Source of the DNA: Kalmusia sp. IMI 367209
Taxonomy: Eukaryota; Ascomycota; Dothideomycetes; Pleosporales; Didymosphaeriaceae
Direction of reading: 5' to 3'
DNA length: 64,000 nucleotides
Assembly: GCA_027946365.1 (NCBI GenBank)
Contig: JAPEUQ010000004.1
Span: forward strand, 1,922,001 to 1,986,000
Under the pieces are notes generated by a model. That model ran no database searches. It saw only the letters and a list, made by a program, of their open reading frames with translations, and was not told the DNA's origin. A program made the translations under genes and the position numbers. Below, in pieces: positions 21,536-33,389 of the stretch; position 1 is the stretch's first letter, and each line of letters opens with the position of its first letter.

Positions 21536-23429
21536 TTAATCGCTATCACTCTTACTGCTGGCGCTTTCGTCACCGCTTCCCCCTGAGCTGTCACTACTAT
21601 CACTGTCGCTACCAGATCCTGAATCTGAGCTTTCCTCATCCTGATCACTTGAAGTTGATCCGGATCCGGAAGAGTCCTCATCACTGCTGTCCTCAGAGCT
21701 TGAGCTCTCCTCACTGCTACTGCTATCACTACTTTCGTCGCTCGAAACTTCTGTTCTCTTTTTGCGTTTGCGGACATCTTTCTGGGCAAGTGATCGTGCG
21801 ACCTCGGAAGTTTTTCGTGTGGCGGCCTCAAGTCCGGATTGCGGGGTTGCTGATGCAGGTGCAGCAATATGTAGAGCGCTGAGCAGAGCTTCTGCACGAT
21901 TGCGCTTTAACCGTCGAATATATCCCTCGGTATGAGGGTGATCCAACATGTTCTCGATGTCACCTTCTACCCGCCTTCGCTTTCGTTCTTTGGAGAGTCG
22001 TTCCTCGAGCGCGTCTTCCTTCGCTGCCTTACGCGACTCAGGGGCATCCATGGTGCTGGCTTCTTTGGCCTCCGCCTCGTTGACTTCGTCGATAGTCTGC
22101 GTGCACCGGACCTTTAGTCGGTCAATGACTCCAGCACCCTTAAGCCCTCTCACGTATTCGACTAGTGCCTCTGAGTATTGCTCTGGAATCCGGAATATAT
22201 TTAGCGAATATTCAAGAACGTCGTTCTGTATTGCTTTATTGAATTTCCAATTGGCTCGATCTTGGTGGTACTGAGTGAGGTAATTCAGATACCGCGACGG
22301 ATCCTTCTTCTTTCCCTTGGTGGAAGTGGTCGTATCCTTGGGTACCTAAGTAAAGGTCAGCAAATGTTCAACATATACTGTTAATGCTAGCGGGTCAGTG
22401 AGGTAGCACAAGGTATCATAGGCCTGCGTCTAACTGATGAGACAGCGACCTTTAGGCTGAACGGCAGAAGAGCCCAACGTTCCTGGTCTTGTTCTTGCCC
22501 ATCTACATCGACAAAAGAGAGGAACCACATACTGTAGACGTAGACGAAGGAATGCTATTCGCAATATGGACCTTCGGCGGTTCCGTGAATTGAGCGACCT
22601 CAGCTGAAGAGAAGTCTGCACCTGGCCCTTTCTGATCCGCTACCCATTTCTTGAACAAATTCGAGGCGCTATTTCCGTCACTCGTTTTAGTATCGGGAGT
22701 GAATGTTACCGACTTGCGTCGATCAGTCTTCGGTGGTGATAGGCTTGAGCTGTCGTCCTTGGTCGAGGCGTCTGGAGATTTTCGCTTCTTCGGCGTTATC
22801 AGAGAGAATGGGGCGGAAAAGTCTGACTCAGTAGAAGCAAGTAAAGTTGAATCGTTGGGTGCTAAGTCTGGCTGCCCAGGTGAGAGAGATGGCGTTCGAA
22901 CGTGCTTCGGGGCCGCCAGGCTCTGTGCGGGCTGCTTCTGATTGTCTCCCCGAGCATCGTTGACACCTTGGGTGTGGTTGTTCTCTTTCTTTTTCCGGTA
23001 GTTCGAGTCGCCTTTCTTCTTGCGGTAATTTGCATCACCTTTTGATTGCGTCGTATCAGCTGGAGGTGCTTTACAAGGCGCTTCAAGAGGTGCTGTTTTG
23101 TGTGACACCTTTTCTGGTTCTGTAGCCATTACGGCGTGCCCGGTTGCGGGATCGTGCTCCTGGTCATGCTTGCTCTTTTTTGACGATTCACCCTCTTCAT
23201 CAGCCGCATAAGAGTGATGTTTGCGCTTGCCAAGCTTAATTTTGCTACTCGTATTTTGACTGGAATTAACATGGTCTTTCGAAGCACTACCCTGCTCAGC
23301 AGAGGTCTGGGTCTGCTGATTCTGGTGGACCTGATGCCCATTAGAGTCAGGCTCTGCAGATTGGTCGACCTTCTTGAGCTTCAGGCCTAGCCGCTTCCAG
23401 GCCGGAATGAAGGCGCCAGGTTGTGCCAT
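21536..23429 (-). CDS. WKF-domain (C7orf50-like) nucleolar-type protein with acidic Ser-rich tail
   Basis: Exons 23429..22533 and 22345..21536 (intron 187 nt, GTATGT/TTAG, phase 0) give 568 aa. The N-terminal half is low complexity, Lys/Ser/Pro-rich with basic nuclear-localisation-like runs. Exon 2 begins the conserved WKF domain: RYLNYLTQYHQDRANWKFNK, then ALVEYVRGLKGAGV and a long charged helix (SKERKRRRVEGDIENML). The last about 80 residues are almost only Ser, Asp, Glu and Gly, mirrored in the DNA as a TCA/GAT-rich run. The WKF family includes human C7orf50, generally linked to the nucleolus and ribosome biogenesis; the exact role is not established. It is divergently paired with the proteasome gene. 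Confidence 0.82.
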
Positions 23430-23785
23430 GTTGGAAGAGGGAAATGGGAGCTTTTCACGATACGCCTCGGCGGATGGCCATCGCTCAAGCCCGAATCAGC
23501 TCGCTGTGCAGCTTTTGTCAGTATTGAAAGGTCAAATGAGAGGCGTCAGACAGAATTTTGGAGGTGCCAAGCGTCCTGCGAGGGTGGCGCGGACCAATCG
23601 CACCTGCCCCAGCCGGCGATCGCCTTGACCGAGACAGCTCCAGGCTTCCCGCAACGCGTAACGGCACCACCACGACTACCTCCATCAACAGGCGCGCCCG
23701 CTTTCTCCCCGCTTACGCCCAATTTCCTCGAGCTGCTGCAGCTGAAAGACCCCGCGACACATAAACACAAACACCCGCCGCCGTC
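23430..23785. promoter_or_regulatory. Shared promoter region of the WKF-domain and proteasome alpha-1 genes
   Basis: A 356-bp gap lies between two divergent start codons (23429 minus, 23786 plus). It must hold both promoters. I looked for the GGTGGCAAA proteasome element known from budding yeast and did not find an exact match. Confidence 0.6.
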
Positions 23786-24792
23786 ATGTCTGGTGCGTTG
23801 CGAGCTCCGGTAGCTCTGGTATGCACATCTGCTAATAGCTGCCCCGGCATACAGGAAGCGCAGGCTACGATAGACACATTACCATCTTCTCTGATCAGGG
23901 CCGCCTGTACCAAGTCGGTACGCTTTCCCCGCCTGGCCTCTCTTGTCCTCGTATAGGGCTGCGCTGACAGCTCCAGAATATGCATTCAAGGCAATTACGG
24001 CGGCGAACATCACATCAGTGGGCGTGCGGGGCAAGAACTGTGCAGTCGTCATCTCGCAAAAGAAGGTGCCCGTATGTAACCAAGCTGTATGCCCGAATTC
24101 ATAGACTCCCGTTGACACTATATCTAGGATAAACTGATCGAGCCGTCCTCCGTCTCCCACATATTCAAGCTCTCGCCGTCAGTGGGCTGCGTCATGACCG
24201 GGTCAATAGCTGATGCAAGGGCCTCCGTGAGCCGGGCGCGTGGCGAGGCTGCTGAGTTCCGCTACAAGTTTGGATACGAGATGCCCTGCGATGTTCTGGC
24301 CAAGCGGATAGCCAACATCAGCCAGGTCTACACCCAGCGGGTAAGCAATGCTGAAGCAGAGCTGAGACGAAGCGGGGAGACCAGGCCATACTGACACGAA
24401 GACAGGCTTATATGCGACCGTTAGGCGTTGCCACAACGCTCATCTCGCTAGACTCTGAATTCGGACCCCAGCTGTACAAGTGCGACCCCGCAGGGTACTA
24501 CGTTGGCTACAAGGCAACGGCGTCGGGGCCAAAGACGCAGGAGGCGCTCAACTTCTTGGAGAAGAAGCTGAAGAACAAGGAGCACGCTGAGGGCAGCTGG
24601 GAGGATGTGGTGGAGCTGGGCATCGCGGCGCTGAGTACGGTGCTGTCGGTCGACTTCAAGAAGGGTGAGCTCGAAGTAGGCATCGTGGGGGGACCCAAGG
24701 CCGACGGCGAGGAGGGCACAGACCCCCAGTTCAGGTCTCTCACCGAGGAGGAAATCGACGAACGACTGCAGTCCATTGCCGACAAGGACTGA
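23786..24792 (+). CDS. scl1: 20S proteasome subunit alpha-1 (Scl1/PSMA6)
   Basis: Five exons, 23786..23792, 23855..23917, 23977..24071, 24128..24340 and 24406..24792, give 254 aa; all introns are 56-65 nt. The first exon is only 7 nt (ATG TCT G). The N-terminus has the alpha-subunit signature GYDRHITIF...GRLYQVEYA, which identifies alpha-1 rather than another alpha. Later conserved blocks are [45 protein letters not shown] and [11 protein letters not shown]. Alpha subunits form the outer gated ring of the 20S core and have no catalytic Thr. The acidic C-terminal tail ([16 protein letters not shown]) is normal. Essential housekeeping gene, intact. Confidence 0.96.
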
Positions 24793-25799
24793 GACCCACG
24801 GCCAGGGACTTGGGAAAGTGGCGTAACAGAAATTGGGCGGTGGGCCAGCAGGTAGCACGGTGAGCCCTGATACGCCGGAGAAGGTATCCAGACAGCAGTG
24901 TCGAGCATTAGACTGCTCACGTCTACGTCGGCTACGGACACTGGGATCTGGCGTGGGACGGGATGGAGCTCGCCAGCGGGCTGCTCAGCCGAGACTGCGT
25001 GTGGTTCTGTATGTACTAGCCTCACGTCAATGACAACGTTTCCTCTCACTTCCAGCTGCTCCCACGCAGGAACACAATGGCCGCGCCGTCACGTCACTGG
25101 CCGGCAGCACCAGCACAGCCGTATGTGGCTGACACCAGACGGTCAGTCTGGCAGTGGCTCGCGAGCGTTGTGGAGCTCGTAGGTAGCCTGTCCGGCGTGC
25201 TTTTCAGTTCACATTCAGCATCGCGTACCACCGCCTAATTTAGGACGCAGGCCAATGGTAGTGGCCGAATTCGCTGCAACGCACAGCGTGGCTCTGAGCC
25301 TTGCCGGATGAGGCAGCTACGCTAAACCCCACGCGTCGATGTGGCGTCCCAGGCTCTGCTGAACACCATTGGCAGGTCCAGCTCTTTTCTGGCAGACAGT
25401 ACCATGACAGCTGATATCGACGGAGCCGTCGTGTGGTTCTGCGAGACGACTGCGCTTGGCTGCCGAGTTGCTCTCAACCTCCATCCCTCGATGCGACTCT
25501 TACACCTTATCCGTAACCCCTTTCAGTTCCTTGCGATGCTGAATGGTGCAACGCCGCCAGCTGGAGCGCTGCTCAGGGCCCAAATGTGGATCTCTCGGCA
25601 AGCTCTGGCGGCGGGAGTAGCCTACGTGCCTTGCGACTACACTTGAACCACCGTTGAAGCTTCATTATATAACGGTCGCCACGCCGCCATCGACTACACC
25701 ACCACCACAATCAAGCCTCATAACACACCATCTTTCCTTTCAGCCTATCCTTCTGCCTTTCCCTTCCAAGTTCTCGCTATCAGCATTCACTCTGCCACC
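24793..25799. other. Intergenic region, about 1 kb
   Basis: Holds the 3' flank of the proteasome gene and a long CT-rich leader (25680-25799) before the next start. A 101-codon frame at 25341..25646 has no ATG at its head and no recognised content. Confidence 0.5.
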
Positions 25800-26680
25800 A
25801 TGTCCGACGGTCGTAAGGCTCCCCCTACTCCACTCCACACTTTTCCCATCCCCCTTCTTTACACCTCTCTCTGCTTCGTCCAACCTCTACAACCATTTCC
25901 GATGGAGAATGTCTGCTAAAGCCGTCCCCCCATAGTCAACGACGCCCGCGCTATCCGCATTGCGGAGATCATGAGCGACTTCCGCAATCTGCAATACTAC
26001 CTGAGCCAACTACGCGCCTCGCCTACGGCCGAGGAATACTATCTCGAAGGCTACTCACTGCTCCGCCAATGCACAAGCGAAGCCCAGGCCATCCTGTCGA
26101 CCCCTTTCGCGGCCACCAGCGGGGCAACTGGCGGTGACCCAGAGCGCGAGAAGCAGCAGTTGAGATCGTAAGTATACTCTTCATCTTACGCCAGTTCCTG
26201 TACCTTGTAGTCACATCTCTCGGTTCATGGTCTGGATAGAAGTAATGGGCTGGGTTGTGATGGAAAGGCGTCGAAGAACCAGGCTGACGACGGAGACAGG
26301 ATCATCAAGGATGCTGCAGTGCGCCGCTTCCAATGCCAGAGGTCGTATCTACGAGCGCATGCGGGACTGAGGTGGATGAACTCCCGGAACAGCATTTTGC
26401 GAGGGCAGAAGCCGAACGCGAGCCACCTTGCAGCTCTCCAGGCGGCTGACAGCACTTTGCGCATGGTATGTCTAACGAAACTCTCCTATCCCTTCTACCG
26501 TTCATCCGTTGCCATCCATCAACATCTGCAACATTGACACTGACGTGTCTACAGGAACTCCTCGCCATCACCGACTCACACGTCGACAACACGCTGCGCG
26601 CCCAGGACGCCTCGCAGGGGAAATGGCTCTCCGAAGATCCTTCCCTGACCCAGATCCAGCAAATGCTCATGAGCCGATAA
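25800..26680 (+). CDS. Small conserved-looking helical protein, function unknown
   Basis: Exons 25800..25812, 25936..26167, 26240..26465 and 26555..26680 total 199 codons (198 aa). Donors are GTAAGG, GTAAGT and GTATGT, and phases fit. Exon 1 is only 13 nt (MSDG plus one base). The protein is alpha-helical throughout, with a conserved-looking core NDARAIRIAEIMSDFRNLQYYLS, a polar linker, then helices rich in Arg and Gln (RRFQCQRSYLRAHAGLRWM) and a C-terminal acidic helix. There is no signal peptide, membrane segment or catalytic motif. I do not recognise a family. The careful multi-intron structure argues that it is a real expressed gene. Confidence 0.68.
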
Positions 26681-28658
26681 CCTGACTGCTTCTAGAGCAA
26701 GCCTCTTCGGCGACGGCACGGCGCTTCATCCCCTTTCGACAACGATCAAAAAGTCTTTCCTAAACGATACCCCCCGTCAAGCCTTTGCGCGTCATCGCTT
26801 CCTCATACGATACCTCGTGCGACTTCTTAATCCGCCGCCGTTTTCATGCCGCTTTCAGGCCGTCCTTACACGCATATCCATCCTTTCAACACTCTTGTCT
26901 TTCCTATAATCTCTATTAGTCTCGCATTTCGATTTCGCCTCGGGACTCTGCAGTGCTGGCCACGCTACCGGGGAAAATCACATCAGATTGCGGTTGGGTT
27001 TGACAGAAACATTTTGCTTCTGTGGTACACTATAGTTGTTTGCTGGCTTAGCGTGGCGTTGGCGTTGTAGCCGGTTGTTTCTATCCTACGGCTATGTGGA
27101 TCCACGGCCGATTGGATAGGGCTAAGCGATGTGCATCTTCTCGCGTGTCCGACGTGGGCATGGAAAAGTCCATGTGCGGTACCTGCCAATGTCGAACAGT
27201 GCCGCAGCTTGTGGGGCGGTTCTGCATATTGTTTTCTTCTTGTTTCCGGGGTCTCTTAGAACTATCTTTCCTATCACATTTGTCACAATCTGTCCTCTCT
27301 AATTGCATTCTTGTGCATAGATTTGTCTTCGCATCGTATGTATGAATACACATATTAGAATTCGCTCCCATATCCAAGATACCAATTCTCCGTGCTAAGC
27401 CCTGGTCACCCGATTCCCTCCACATCATGCCACACCTGCCCGTCCCCCTCAAAGGAGCAAACAGTTCCTACCGCATTAAGTTCATGACCACACCAAGCTC
27501 CCACCAGGTGACAAGCGACGTTGAACCCGCATCTTGGATAGGCTTAGCGCCAGATCTAGCCTTCAGCTTGCGCATACGAGCTGAGCAGCACAGGTACCGA
27601 AGGACGCTACAGTCAGCTTGGAGCACTTCCGACGGTACGGTCAGCTGCTCGTATACTTCCGCGGATCTGTGCGGCGCGCCGCAGATCTGGGTTCACATAG
27701 GTTCTCCACTCCAGGAATATATCCCACGTGCGAGTGCGCGTGCGAGTGAGTGTGTGTGCGTCATGGTGATATCGATCCCCAAAGCAGACTACTCACTATC
27801 CGACAACATTTCTGATTCTTCTCTTCTGCATGCAAGATGCATGCATACATGCGATTGCCAAAAAAGCATGAGCACGGTGTACTTGACCGCCTCTGCTGCC
27901 TTGCTTCACCGGCCCCGTCTCCCCCTGCCTCGAGAGAGACGGTGAAGGTGCTGATGGTGGGAGCGCTCGCGCGAGCTCAGGTCGCAGGGCTGGGGTTCGC
28001 TACGCACGGACGTGCCACGTGGGATCCCTGCACACAGCCCTACCGCAAATAGATAGGTGCAGATCGGGGTGGCCGATTTTTTTCTGACCATGGGCGGTAC
28101 CCATGCGTTGAGAGACTGACGATGCGACTTCGGATGCAGGATTCGGGATTCGTTCTTGCTTTGGGAAGGGGGGCATGAGGGAGGGAACCGCGGAGGGTAG
28201 TGGTGTGCGTGGAGGGCGGCTTCGGGAAAGGTTTTCCTGGCTTGTGAACGAGGGGAAGGGAGTTTCGATAGCTGGGGTTCACACCGGCGAGCACTTCTCA
28301 TGTGCGTGCGTTTCGAGGTAGGTATTGATGGTAATGATAGATCTCGTGGGTCTCAGCGTCCATCTGGTGTGGAATGATTAGGTCTGGAAGGTAAGCATCG
28401 TTCAACAATACGTGTGGTACAGGCGCTATCTAAGAAGCACCTCAAACGGATGAGAAGAAACCATTTGGAGAAAGAGATATACACACATCGTACATTCACA
28501 TTGTATCAAAGACCATAGCCGTCACTGGTAACCTGCGTATCTACGCTGTAACAGGAACTCTCCCCAATGAGCGAGAGCTGCCCTTGCAAATTCCATCTTG
28601 ATCCTGTCCACCGGCCATCACGCCCCAGCACCAGACTTCGCCAGCCTCAAAATCCGGT
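26681..28658. other. Intergenic region, about 2 kb, with GT/GC-rich microsatellite
   Basis: Holds the convergent 3' flanks of the small helical-protein gene and the RING gene. Open frames here are low complexity with no family signals. A TG/CG-rich simple repeat lies at 27728..27762. Confidence 0.45.
27728..27762 (+). repeat. GTGCGAGTG-type simple repeat
   Basis: An irregular purine-pyrimidine alternating tract of GTGCGAGTG/GTGTGTG units, about 35 bp, of the kind that can adopt Z-DNA. It is not associated with a gene start. Confidence 0.6.
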
Positions 28659-30041
28659 CTACTCCCTTCTCATCTCTTCCCGGTGCCGCGCAATCATTTC
28701 CTCCATCTCGTTCAGCTGCCTCTGCATCAGCTCAGCGGACCGCATCTCGACGGTCTCCCTCTGCGCAATACGCTGTTCCCGCTGGAACAACGCCCTATCC
28801 CGCTCATTGAGGCCGCGCTCTCGTGCAAGCAGGTTCTTTTCCAATTCTTTGAGCTCCTTCTCGCGCTGGTCCAGGCGCTCCTTCTGCGCTCGGCTTGCAC
28901 CGGCGTCGGCGTCGCTATCCGGGCTAGGTGAGAGAAAAGGATTTGGACGTGCCGGTACAGGTTGTGGATTGGGAGGGCTCGATGCAGGAGCTGAAGGCCT
29001 CGATGAGGTGAAAGGATTTGTACTGCTTGGGAAGGGTCTAGGAGCCCTGAAGAGAGACGGTAGTGCCGTCTGTCCTCCATTCTGGTTGGATCCTTGAGCT
29101 GCGGTGGCCCAATTCCGCTGGATCATCTCCTCGATCGGTATACGACGGCAGGGGCCCCAATCAGATAAGAGACTTTGGCCGGGCATCTGCTGTCCTTGCT
29201 GTCCTAGTTGGCTCTGCTGGCTTTGCTGATTTTGCTTGTTCTCCTCATTAGTATTTGCTTTTTTAAGCCTGGATTTAACGGTCTCGACACGACCTATTGT
29301 GCGAAGCGGAAAATCATCCTCGTTCTCCTTGCGGGCTTTCTCCTCTTTGCGCTGCTTACGCGATAACTGCGTATTGCGAGCTCGTGTGCGGATATCGTGA
29401 ATGTCGCGGCTGAAAGCATTGAAGCTTTCTTGCGTGACCTACAAGATGAGTCAGATACGGGCCAATACATGCACTTTTGGAATACTCACCTCCTCTTCAT
29501 CACTGTCGATGAGGTTTATGACTGCCTGAGCTTCCCTTGAAGGTGGCCGAAGGCCGGAAGCTGATCTCCCGTTCTGACGCTCACGCGCTTGACGTATCCG
29601 ATCATCCAGAACAGCGAGTCTCAGTTGATCCCCATGCTGCTGCCGGTTCTCCTCCTCCATCTCGGCTTGAACTGCCTCCAGAAAAGCGTTACCATTCACT
29701 GCACGTGGTGGACGGCCAGCCGCCCGGGCAGGGTTTCGGGCACGCGGGGCAGGTGCGGACATCCAAACCGTCCTACAGAGCGGGCAGGTCTTCTCCAGGT
29801 TGGCATTGCTCGTGAACAGCGCTACCAGGCATGTGATTCCGAAAACGTGGCCGCAATCCTTGAGTTTGATGCGCACGGCTTGCTCAGTGGAGTACGTGTC
29901 AAGGCAGATAGGGCACTCGTCCAGGATGGGAAGGTCCCCGGGACTGACACTCTCGACGTTCTCTTGCAGCCAGGCTGTGGCTCGTTGGGGCACGGCGTGT
30001 TGATCGCCCATCGCGGGAACACGTGATTGAGAGAAGACCAC
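28659..30041 (-). CDS. RING-finger protein with coiled coil (probable E3 ubiquitin ligase)
   Basis: Exons 30041..29490 and 29438..28659 (intron 51 nt, GTGAGT/TAG) give 443 aa, or 433 aa from the Met at 30011. The RING is at about residues 43-95: CPICL ... KDCGHVFGITCL ... CPLCRTVW. At the position where RING-H2 fingers usually have a His after CGHxF there is Gly, so one zinc ligand differs. After a proline/arginine linker come an acidic stretch (IDSDEEE), a Gln-rich segment and a C-terminal coiled coil (QKERLDQREKELKELEKNLL ... MEEMIARHREEM). The likely role is ubiquitin transfer through RING-E2 contact, with self-association by the coiled coil; the substrate is unknown. Confidence 0.85.
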
Positions 30042-30479
30042 GGGTGTCAGGAGTGGGGTTGAGGAGGTGGCGAGTGGGAGGCGCGACCTTTACAAGTAGG
30101 CGGCGCGTGGATGGTGAGAGGTTGAGGTGCACAGACTGGCTGGGTGAGTGCCGAGGGTGTCACCGCGGGGCTAGAAGCGTCAAATACTGTCCAGGCGACA
30201 GTGTTCGTTGGGAACTTGCAGTACGGCGAGTTACTCGAGGATGCACGGTGCAAGCGCAAACGATGTCGAATTTGATGGCGAATACTACATTGACACTGGA
30301 GAAGCGAGCAATCGATGACACTGCACGACCTAATCTGTATGACATCTAGGCAAATGAACATTACAAGCCCTTCAGACAAATAAAACGCAAACTTCCTGCC
30401 ACATCTCGGGACCCTAAATAGTATCCTGGTCTCAATCAATAGGTCGTGACGTTTGCATATCCTCATGAATAGTCAGAAT
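30042..30479. other. Intergenic region, about 440 bp
   Basis: Lies between the RING gene start and the stop of the next minus-strand gene. No gene is seen. Confidence 0.45.
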
Positions 30480-31128
30480 CTATTCTAGCCGCGCCCGTCT
30501 ACCCGCCAAACTATCCATTGACCCGTGCCTCGTGAAATCAAGCGCACTCTGCTGATACCTTGGGCGGACGTTAGAAGTCGAGTTACGAAGAGCCAATATC
30601 ATATTTTCAATGGCAGTCATTTCGTCTTCGTCGTCATCTTCACTTTCCATCTGCTTCAAAAGCTTCTCAGCATCTCTCGCGCACTTCGCGACCCGGTCCC
30701 ACCAGGAGACAAATCCCTGCGATATCTTCGTCATACCTGCGGCCAGCCGCTCACCGCCGTTCTTCTTGTCTTTTTTCTAGACCCGAATGTAAGCTAGTCA
30801 TGATATCGATAATTTGAACGGCAACTTCATCTGCGGCTTCGAAGGCTGCTTTCATGCCCGCGGACGAGGGCAGAATGCAGATCGAACTCGGTTCGAACAT
30901 GATATTGAGAGCTTTGAAGTGGGTTTCCAAGGTGGTGTAAGCAGCGTGCATGTCATCGTTCTTGGCCGCCAAGTTCGGAGGGAGAATGTTCTTCGCGTTC
31001 TCGCGCCAGACATTAAGGAGGGCGCTGGTCCAGTGGATTTCTTGGGAGACGGGTTGGATTGTGGCTTCAAATGACTTCTTTTGAAGAGCCTTCCATACGG
31101 CGATGGCGTCATTATAGAACCGTGGCAT
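30480..31128 (-). CDS. Unknown helical protein, frame broken at an A6 run
   Basis: The first part starts at the Met at 31128 (MPRFYNDAIAVWKALQKKSF) and stays coding to MTSLHSGLEK near 30777. The second part, KNGGERLAAGMTKISQG to SLAGRRARLE, continues in another frame to the stop at 30480. Removing one base from the six-A run (30771-30776 on the plus strand) fuses both and gives 648 nt, 215 aa. The alternative is an intron ending at GGTCTAG, but no good donor lies upstream. An earlier in-frame Met exists at 31263, with weaker content. The protein is alpha-helical with an acidic cluster (ESEDDDEDEM). No family is recognised; it has no signal peptide or membrane segment. Confidence 0.55.
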
Positions 31129-32843
31129 TGACTTGGTGTTTTGTGTTGCTGGGAGGAAAGGGCGTACATCTATAATTATAAAGTGTGCTACGATTGTGTT
31201 GAAAGGATGAGGGAGAGCTGAGATATTGTACCTTACTTTTATATTCATTAAAAATGCAATCATTTCGTACCTTGGTTCGATGGAGGATGTTATTTTGGAA
31301 AGGAATAATGGCTCACTGGAAGTATTGTACTATTTTTCATTGGTTGAGCTTCACCCAAGACTTTAGAACTATGACTATCCACGGAGATTAGACCCCAATC
31401 ACGGAGTTGTATTTCTCTTCAAGTGATTTTTTCACCTTTCCTCGACAATACATTCTTCTGATCCCAGCCATACAGAATCTACGAATTATTTCTACTTGAA
31501 GTCGATGCGGTACTCACACAATCTAGAAAGGGGCAAGCAGCGTTTTCCAAGGTGCAGTTTTCTCCACTGCCACCTTCGTGGGGCTATCACATGGCGACGA
31601 ATGTCCGATCTGCCGGTCTCCATACGGTGGACCACAGGCCAGTCTGCATCACTGAAACTCTCATTCTTTTCTGTTTAACTCGTATCGCGTACCCGCATTG
31701 GAGTTGCATTTCCATCCAGAGGACACTCGCTGTCTGATGCAGTGTCTATGCTCAAGGTATCTGCTAAACGTGTCTGTGGTAGCCTTCCTACAGCAACATA
31801 CGTGGCTGTACCCACACATGCGGCCAGCCCAATTGATCCACTCTGCATACTATCTCGTCATCAACTATCTACATAGTCACAGGCCCATAGCGTTACCAGA
31901 GCGCGCTGGGGATGAAGTGCGTCATTGATTCTGGTCGTACAGTTTAATGAGGGCACCTGAACCTAATCACGACGTTGCATATGGAGGACGGGAAGGGCAG
32001 GTAGACCTAGGTGTAGCCTCGACTGTCCGCATTTCTAGGCGGTGAGCATGGAAGATGTGTTTCCAGCGTGGCCTGGAGCAGGTTCTTCGCCGTTTTCGAA
32101 GGGAGTGCGAAATGATGCTGTGCCGGGTGCGGATTCGTCAAGCTTGAATGGATACGGAGGGATGAGGCGTGGGTGAGTACTCGATGTTGACCTGAGGACG
32201 TGGGGTCCATTTCATTCGGAGTTGTACTACAATTAGGATGGATCACTTGTTTTGGGAGAGCTTTGAAATGTGAATGGGAAATTTGTGGAAAGGGCGGAAA
32301 GATGACTGCCTAAGCGTATATGGTCGGTCTAACAGTCGAGAAGTGGGATTATTAAACAGTTATCGCATATGCGTTCTTCGGGGTTAGGATAGATCCTTCC
32401 AATAGCAGTGCAAAAGAACAAAATGCCGTGACTCCAGAACGCGTAACAAGAACTGCGCTGAAGAGGTCGGAGAAGACTCCGGCCCGTCTCGAGCAATGGT
32501 CTCTGCAAACCAGAAACAAGTTGTAACAAAACGAAGAAGCCAGGCGGCGTATCGTCACTTGATCGTAGCGCCGTAGCCGCGGGTCTGCACGACTGTCAGC
32601 ATCCTGTTAGTGTACCAATCAACATCACATCGAAGACAAATACGTGTTTTGACAAATGAGATACTCATGCAAATCATATATCGAGATAAGCAGAGGAAAA
32701 TAAATAATTTTTGGTATCTCAACGTCCATCAAAATCTGCAAACTCCACCCAGCCCTGTACCCTAAACCCAAACATAAGAAATCCAAGAAGAAGGATGTCC
32801 AAAGAAATATGCACGTTGTGCTATATCCTCATGCATTTTCGGC
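31129..32843. other. Intergenic region, about 1.7 kb
   Basis: No coding pattern, repeat or RNA gene is supportable here. It contains the promoter of the helical-protein gene and the 3' side of the PLAC8 gene. Confidence 0.5.
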
Positions 32844-33389
32844 CTAGTGGTGGAAGTGCGGCTGCGCCTGTTGCTGCGTGTAGTACATGCCCTCGACCTT
32901 TCCGGGCTGCTGCTGAAGCAGATGCTTCGACTCCTCGCGGTACGTGACCTCCTTGTCCTGCTGTGTCAAGTCGCACGGCGTGCAGCAGCAGGCGCACAGG
33001 CAGTCGCCGCAGCCGTTACCCTTGAGGTGGTACTTTGCGCGGATGTCGCCGCGGTTCATCATGGGGAGGATGAAGGAGATACCGAGACAGGCGAGACCGC
33101 AGAAAGCGAAGCACTGGGGGGTTCTGTTAGTAGGTGGGGTATTGCAGGATGATTTGGGGGGCTCGTACGGAGGTGTTGCAGCATGAGTAGCCGTGCATGT
33201 TGCCATCATTCTTAGAGCGGTGGCGCGTCTTGCCGTAGAGAATGCATGGGCACCACCATGAAAGACAGCCTGATATTTGTCAATACTTTGGTCCGTACGT
33301 TATCAGGCTGCGGGGAACTAACAGGTGCCAAGCGGGCTGCAGCAGCCGGAGCCGGAGTGGTGCCAGTCTTGCTTCTGAATGGTAGTCAT
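32844..33389 (-). CDS. PLAC8-family Cys-rich protein
   Basis: Exons 33389..33323, 33269..33169 and 33113..32844 give 145 aa; introns are 53 and 55 nt. The PLAC8 domain is complete: CCSPLGTC at the end of exon 1, WWCPCILYGKTRHR in exon 2, and CFAFCGLACLG plus GDCLCACCCTPCDLTQQDKEV in exon 3. The middle hydrophobic stretch and Cys clusters are those of the plant FCR/PCR and animal PLAC8 families, which are membrane-associated and linked to size control and metal tolerance. The tail is Gln-rich. Retaining intron 2 also gives a long open frame, so the unspliced reading is misleading. Confidence 0.9.

Noticed and set aside
25341..25646. 101-codon plus-strand frame before the small helical-protein gene
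   Set aside because: Begins with GTG, contains only internal ATGs, and lies in a likely promoter or leader region.
27427..27945. 172-codon plus-strand frame in the 2-kb spacer
   Set aside because: Crosses the TG-rich simple repeat and has no family features.
28567..29097. 176-codon plus-strand frame
   Set aside because: Antisense shadow of the RING/coiled-coil gene, whose protein sequence is clearly structured.
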